Shown here piece by piece: positions 7,974 through 11,293 of a DNA stretch of 11,293 nucleotides. Made by a program: the position numbers and the translations under genes. The notes below the pieces were generated by a model. The model was not told the origin of the DNA. It saw nothing but the letters and a program-made list of their open reading frames with translations, and made no database searches. The stretch's first letter is position 1. The number at the start of each line of letters is the position of its first letter. Origin of the DNA: Zelonia costaricensis (lineage: Eukaryota > Euglenozoa > Kinetoplastea > Trypanosomatida > Trypanosomatidae); the NCBI GenBank assembly GCA_030849075.1, contig JASAOO010002850.1:1-11293 (forward strand), in the 5' to 3' direction.

Positions 7974-8395
7974 TGGTGTAGGAGAGGCGAGGAAATGAAA
8001 ACAGTGAGGTGCCGCCTACGCCACGTGCCTCGCAAAACGCCTCACGCGCAGTTCCATTCTGTCCTTGTTCGGGTTGTGTGTTTCCTCGCCGCGCCGAGCC
8101 GGCAGTGGGGAGCGTTAGCGTTCGCCACCCCGCAGACGCAAGGCGCACTCACAACTGCGCCACCACTTTGTGTGCGCCGCCCAGCCGCCGCTGACGGGGC
8201 TGCAAAGACTACAGGGCTGACGTACAATGCTCGGTTTCGCGCAAGGAGGCGCATACGCGCAGGTGCGGGAGAGAGAGGGACGGATACAGAGACAGACAGG
8301 AAACGCGACAGGGACAAGAGGCGCAGCGCCGTCCCCCCGCTCGCCGACTCAGAGTGCGCAACCGCCCCCCCCTCCCATTCCCGGCCCGCGCCACG

Positions 8396-10903
8396 CTAAA
8401 ACTCCGAGTCGTCCTCGTCCGAGTCGCGGATGAGCGCGGCGTCGTCGCTGCTGAAAGAGTCGTCAAACTCAACGTTGCCGGCCCCACCCGCCGTACCCCC
8501 GAACGGCGACGCCGCCGCGCCGCCACCGGACTGCTGCCACGGCGGCACGACCCCTCCCCCACGACGTCCGCTGCCCCCGCCGCTGCTGGCGCTGTCGCCG
8601 CTGCTGCCCGCACGCCGCGCCTGCGCCTCGGCCACGAGCTCCTCCCGCCGCCTCTTCTCCAGCCAGACAACGCCGTCCCACGCTGCTGTCGCGTCGGCGC
8701 TGAGGTCGGCACGCGCGCTCTCCTCCTCAGTCACCACGGCACGCACCGCCTCCACGACTGCCTCTGTGGGCCGCTCCTGCGTGGGCGACGGCGGCGCGCT
8801 GTCGTGGCCTCCCGCCGCCACAGCAGTGCCGCCGCGGCCCTCACTGCGCGACGCTGAGGTGGAGGAGGTCGACGCGCGAGACAGCGCAGACGAGGTGGAG
8901 GCTGAAGAAGCGCTGGACTGTGAGGTGGGCTTCAGTGGGGGCGGGGCCGCCGCTTCCACTGCGGGTGCGGGGTCTTGTGCCACCGCCCCTGAGGTGGAGG
9001 AGGCAGTGCCGGTGCTGCTGGGCGACGCGCTGGGCGAGCTGCTGACACGCTTCGGCTGCGCCATCGGGGGTGATGGCGGCGGCGAGGACGGCTTCTCCTC
9101 AGGCGCACTCGTCAAACCGGCCTGTGCGGTGGCGGGGGCGGCGGCGCTTGAAGCTGCGGGTGCCGGCGATGCGGCAGCGGTCGGCTTACCCGCCCCAGCA
9201 GCGATACCAGCCGGCGCAGCGCCACCCTGCGGACTCTGCGCCGCGGTCGCGAACGGAGACGGGGTCGGGAACGAAGTGGCGGTGTTGGCGACCACCCACG
9301 CGGCGTCCCAGCGCTGCTGTTGCTGCTGCTGTTGCACCACCGCGTTGCGCTGCATTTCCTCGGTGCGAAGAAGAAGCCCGTAAAGCTGGCGCGGGTCCAC
9401 CGGTGCTGCTGCCGCGGCGGTGGCGGTGCGGGCGGGCCCAACAGGGGCCTCCGAGTCCGCGCCAGCAGAGGCGCGAACCGCGTCGTTCTCCTTCGAGACA
9501 AGTCGCAGACGGTAGCGCAGCCGCGCCACCTCTTCCTCCTTCAGCTGCAGCTCCGCGGCGTGCTCGGCCTGCAGACGGCGAATGTCCTCGACCCGGCGGC
9601 CCTCACGACTGCGCGCGCCGTCAAGCTCCATGAGCCGCGTCGCACAGAGCTCCTCCCACTTGCTGCACTGCAGCTGCAGGATACGCGTCTTCTCCTTCCA
9701 CGTGTGCTGCTCCGCCTCGCCACGCTGCAGCGCCACGTCGTGCTCGGCCAGCTGCTTCGTCATGTCGCGCTGCCGCCGCTCAAGCTCGCTGCGCTGCTGC
9801 TGCACATCCGCCCACGCCTGCTGAAGCCGCTGCCTTTCCTGCTCCAGCTTCACCAGGACGCTGCGCTCCATCTCGGCGAGTTCCTCCGTCTTGTGCTGCG
9901 CCAGCGTGCGGAAGCGCGCGTCCGCCTCGTCGCGGGCCTCTTGCAGAGTGGTGCGGGTGAAGGTGTTGTACCGCTGCTCGTACTCACTGCGCAGCAGGGC
10001 GTGCATGTCCGTCTTGTACTGCTGCAGCCGCCGCTCCACCTCGGAGCGAAGAAAAATGGGCTGCTCCCCCGTGACACCGCTGCGGCGGAGCTGCGAGAAG
10101 GTCAGCGCGTACTTCGCATCAACAGCGGCGAGGCGGCACTCGAGGGAGTTGAGCGGGTTCGTGGCGTTGTCGGTGCTGTCGGCTGCGTCCGTCTGCGTAC
10201 TGCAGCTGTGCAGGTGACGTGCCGCCACGGTGTCAGCGCTATTCAGGCCCTGTCGTGTCACAACATCTTCGACGAGCCGCTGCAGCACACTCTTGGCAGA
10301 GCGCGCGGGGGAGGGGGCGAGGAGGTCGTCCTCTTCGCGCGGCGCGGCGCCGGGACCGGCCTGACGGAACAGATGCGCCAGGTACTGCTCCTCCTCCGAC
10401 GGTGCGCCGCTGACGCTGAATGGCGGCACCTCAGCCTCGGTGCTGAAGATGGAGAGCGACATGGCGCGTCGCGTGCGGCGCAGGTGGTTTTCAACAAGCG
10501 CGTCGGCCAGCCCGCTGGACCACGTCTGCAGGGTCGCGTCGCTGCGGCTCGTCACCGCGACGATGCCGGGCACGCCTGCGGCATCGCCTGCCGCGGCAGC
10601 GTGCGGCGCCGCATTCTCCAGACCTCCCGCGGTCCCCTCTGGCGGCACCGACTGCGGCGTGCCATGCACGAGCAGGCGGGCCGCCTTGGGCTGCTGCAGG
10701 AGCTCTGTCAGCACCATGCCACGCAGCTGCGTCTTGAGTGCCCGCAGCGCGCCGGTGCTGCGGAGGTGCTGCTGCATGGCCGTGCGTAGCTCGCCAACGG
10801 AGAGTGTGCTAGCCTTGTTGCTGCTCGTGTGACTCGGCTGCGGGGCAGCAAACATCGCCGGCGCGCACGATGCGCTTCCTAGCTGGTTCTCCGTCGCTGA
10901 CAT
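8396..10903 (-). CDS. OFD1-like LisH / coiled-coil protein (putative basal body protein), 835 aa
   Basis: This probably encodes a centriole/basal-body protein related to OFD1/FOP. Seen in the sequence: an N-terminal LisH motif at about residues 38-69 (ELRTAMQQHLRSTGALRALK onward), whose spacing and LRxxGxLxxLKxQLR pattern match the dimerising LisH of FOP, FOPNL and OFD1; a linker to about 250; a long, charged heptad-rich coiled coil at about 252-475, starting with FLRSEVERRLQQY and rich in E, R, Q and L; a seven-Gln run at 524-530; an Ala/Ser/Pro/Gly low-complexity stretch at about 540-705; a short helical patch at 711-765; and an acidic tail (DSDEDDSEF). No membrane segment or signal peptide is visible. 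The start at 10903 is chosen because the reading frame continues upstream to an ATG at 11014, but those extra 37 codons translate the polypyrimidine splice tract; 10903 is the first ATG after the likely acceptor. Known of the family: OFD1 caps centrioles and is needed for cilia. That this protein does the same in the flagellum is inference. Another LisH coiled-coil centriolar protein is possible. Confidence 0.87.
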   Translation of the reverse strand: MSATENQLGSASCAPAMFAAPQPSHTSSNKASTLSVGELRTAMQQHLRSTGALRALKTQLRGMVLTELLQQPKAARLLVHGTPQSVPPEGTAGGLENAAPHAAAAGDAAGVPGIVAVTSRSDATLQTWSSGLADALVENHLRRTRRAMSLSIFSTEAEVPPFSVSGAPSEEEQYLAHLFRQAGPGAAPREEDDLLAPSPARSAKSVLQRLVEDVVTRQGLNSADTVAARHLHSCSTQTDAADSTDNATNPLNSLECRLAAVDAKYALTFSQLRRSGVTGEQPIFLRSEVERRLQQYKTDMHALLRSEYEQRYNTFTRTTLQEARDEADARFRTLAQHKTEELAEMERSVLVKLEQERQRLQQAWADVQQQRSELERRQRDMTKQLAEHDVALQRGEAEQHTWKEKTRILQLQCSKWEELCATRLMELDGARSREGRRVEDIRRLQAEHAAELQLKEEEVARLRYRLRLVSKENDAVRASAGADSEAPVGPARTATAAAAAPVDPRQLYGLLLRTEEMQRNAVVQQQQQQQRWDAAWVVANTATSFPTPSPFATAAQSPQGGAAPAGIAAGAGKPTAAASPAPAASSAAAPATAQAGLTSAPEEKPSSPPPSPPMAQPKRVSSSPSASPSSTGTASSTSGAVAQDPAPAVEAAAPPPLKPTSQSSASSASTSSALSRASTSSTSASRSEGRGGTAVAAGGHDSAPPSPTQERPTEAVVEAVRAVVTEEESARADLSADATAAWDGVVWLEKRRREELVAEAQARRAGSSGDSASSGGGSGRRGGGVVPPWQQSGGGAAASPFGGTAGGAGNVEFDDSFSSDDAALIRDSDEDDSEF
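9314..9334 (-). repeat. CAG/CAA run encoding seven glutamines in the OFD1-like protein
   Basis: Seven consecutive Gln codons (residues 524-530), mixed CAG and CAA, lie just after the coiled coil. The region is a likely site of length variation between strains. Confidence 0.95.
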
Positions 10904-11293
10904 GGCCTTTAGGAGGCAGAGAGCGTTCTGGATGAGACTCAGAAGAGGAGGGGGGGGGAGGTGGGGGAGGGAGAGAGCGCTGACTCGAGGAGTGCAGTGG
11001 TCTGAGTGCAACACGTTCTATGAAGCAGTTGGAGTGCAGCAAGTGAAGTAGCCGAGGAGCGGGGAAACAGGGGAAAGACACAGGCAGCTCTTCGGTGTCT
11101 TCGAGGTCTACTGATGAGATTCTCCCAGATGCAGTGGCAAAGGGATCAGACTTCGTGTGTCTCCCTGCGTGTATAATGTTTGACAGAAGGAAGCCAGAAG
11201 GGGGAGGCGGAAGGGGTGGTTGCCAAGGGCAGTGAGGAATAGGTTCTATGAAGGCGGCGTAAGTTCAAAGACAGACGCAACGGTGCGACTGAT
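10904..11293. other. Upstream intergenic/UTR sequence at the right edge
   Basis: Apart from the splice tract at 10938-10977 there is no gene. The stretch 11014-11293 is of mixed composition with moderate purine richness on the plus strand and is probably the 3' UTR of an upstream gene beyond the window. An 11-bp direct repeat, gttctatgaag, occurs at 11015-11025 and 11243-11253; at this length it may be chance. Confidence 0.5.
10938..10977 (-). promoter_or_regulatory. Polypyrimidine tract and trans-splice acceptor of the OFD1-like gene
   Basis: On the minus strand 10977 to 10941 is an uninterrupted run of C and T except for one A, followed directly by TGAG with an AG at 10939-10938; a second CAG lies at 10930-10928. 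Using the first AG gives a leader of about 34 nt to the ATG at 10903. This is the standard arrangement for spliced-leader addition and also for polyadenylation of the gene upstream (right) in trypanosomatids. The exact acceptor is inferred. Confidence 0.7.

Larger units (their letters stand above)
7645..8395. other. Intergenic region between the OFD1-like and FabK-like genes
   Basis: About 750 nt without a supportable gene. It should hold the 3' UTR of the OFD1-like mRNA and the leader of the FabK-like mRNA. Three TG runs on the plus strand (7665-7682, 7919-7934, 7955-7973) become CA runs in the transcript, the opposite orientation to most microsatellites in the window. The longest minus frame here (7861-8148, 95 codons) contains translated repeat (Thr-His runs) and is not believable. 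Confidence 0.6.

Noticed and set aside
7861..8148. A 95-codon minus-strand frame between the OFD1-like and FabK-like genes.
   Set aside because: Contains Thr-His runs from the GT/CA microsatellites and has no domain.
8430..9383. A 317-codon open frame on the plus strand.
   Set aside because: Antisense to the low-complexity half of the OFD1-like gene; the Ala/Ser/Gly-rich product mirrors that repeat composition.
9320..10789. A 489-codon open frame on the plus strand, antisense to the OFD1-like gene.
   Set aside because: It lies opposite a convincing gene, its product is dominated by Leu/Arg/Ala/His from antisense GC-rich codons, and such antisense frames are expected where the sense gene has strong third-position GC bias.
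11015..11253. An 11-bp direct repeat (gttctatgaag) 228 bp apart that could be a target-site duplication.
   Set aside because: The sequence between shows no mobile-element features, and an 11-bp match at this spacing can be chance.

Overview
The window looks like nuclear chromosomal DNA of a trypanosomatid, most likely Leishmania or a close relative (Leishmaniinae). The grounds are: intronless GC-rich genes all on one strand, wide intergenic regions full of (CA/TG)n microsatellites and poly-G/polypurine runs, and start codons on the minus strand that each sit a short way downstream of a polypyrimidine tract followed by an AG, the layout used for spliced-leader trans-splicing. All three convincing genes are on the minus strand, so the window reads right to left as part of one polycistronic transcription unit. 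I see no strand switch, tRNA, rRNA, CRISPR array or intact mobile element.

Right to left: (1) 10904-11293 is upstream intergenic/UTR sequence with a clear polypyrimidine tract and splice acceptor. (2) 8396-10903 encodes an 835-aa protein with an N-terminal LisH motif of the FOP/OFD1 type, a long coiled coil and a low-complexity acidic tail; it is best read as an OFD1-like basal-body protein. (3) 7645-8395 is intergenic. (4) 6691-7644 encodes a 317-aa flavoprotein of the nitronate monooxygenase / FabK enoyl-ACP reductase II superfamily with all the FMN-site motifs. (5) 4046-6690 is a 2.6-kb gap with microsatellites, a possible RNA hairpin made of opposed dinucleotide runs, an island whose strand composition is reversed (candidate degenerate retroposon), and an additional plausible splice acceptor in front of a 45-codon ORF. 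(6) 3122-4045 encodes a 307-aa Ser/Thr-rich hypothetical protein with repeated basophilic phosphorylation motifs. (7) 1-3121 is about 3.1 kb without a supportable gene, presumably the 3' UTR of gene 6 plus the region leading to a next gene outside the window.

The three genes have no obvious common pathway; in trypanosomatids, neighbours in a transcription unit are usually functionally unrelated and are regulated after transcription through their UTRs. I found nothing that amounts to a clearly new multi-gene system. The items most worth a second look are the OFD1-like protein, the FabK-like enzyme, the phosphomotif-rich orphan and the unexplained structure in the 4.8-6.1 kb gap.
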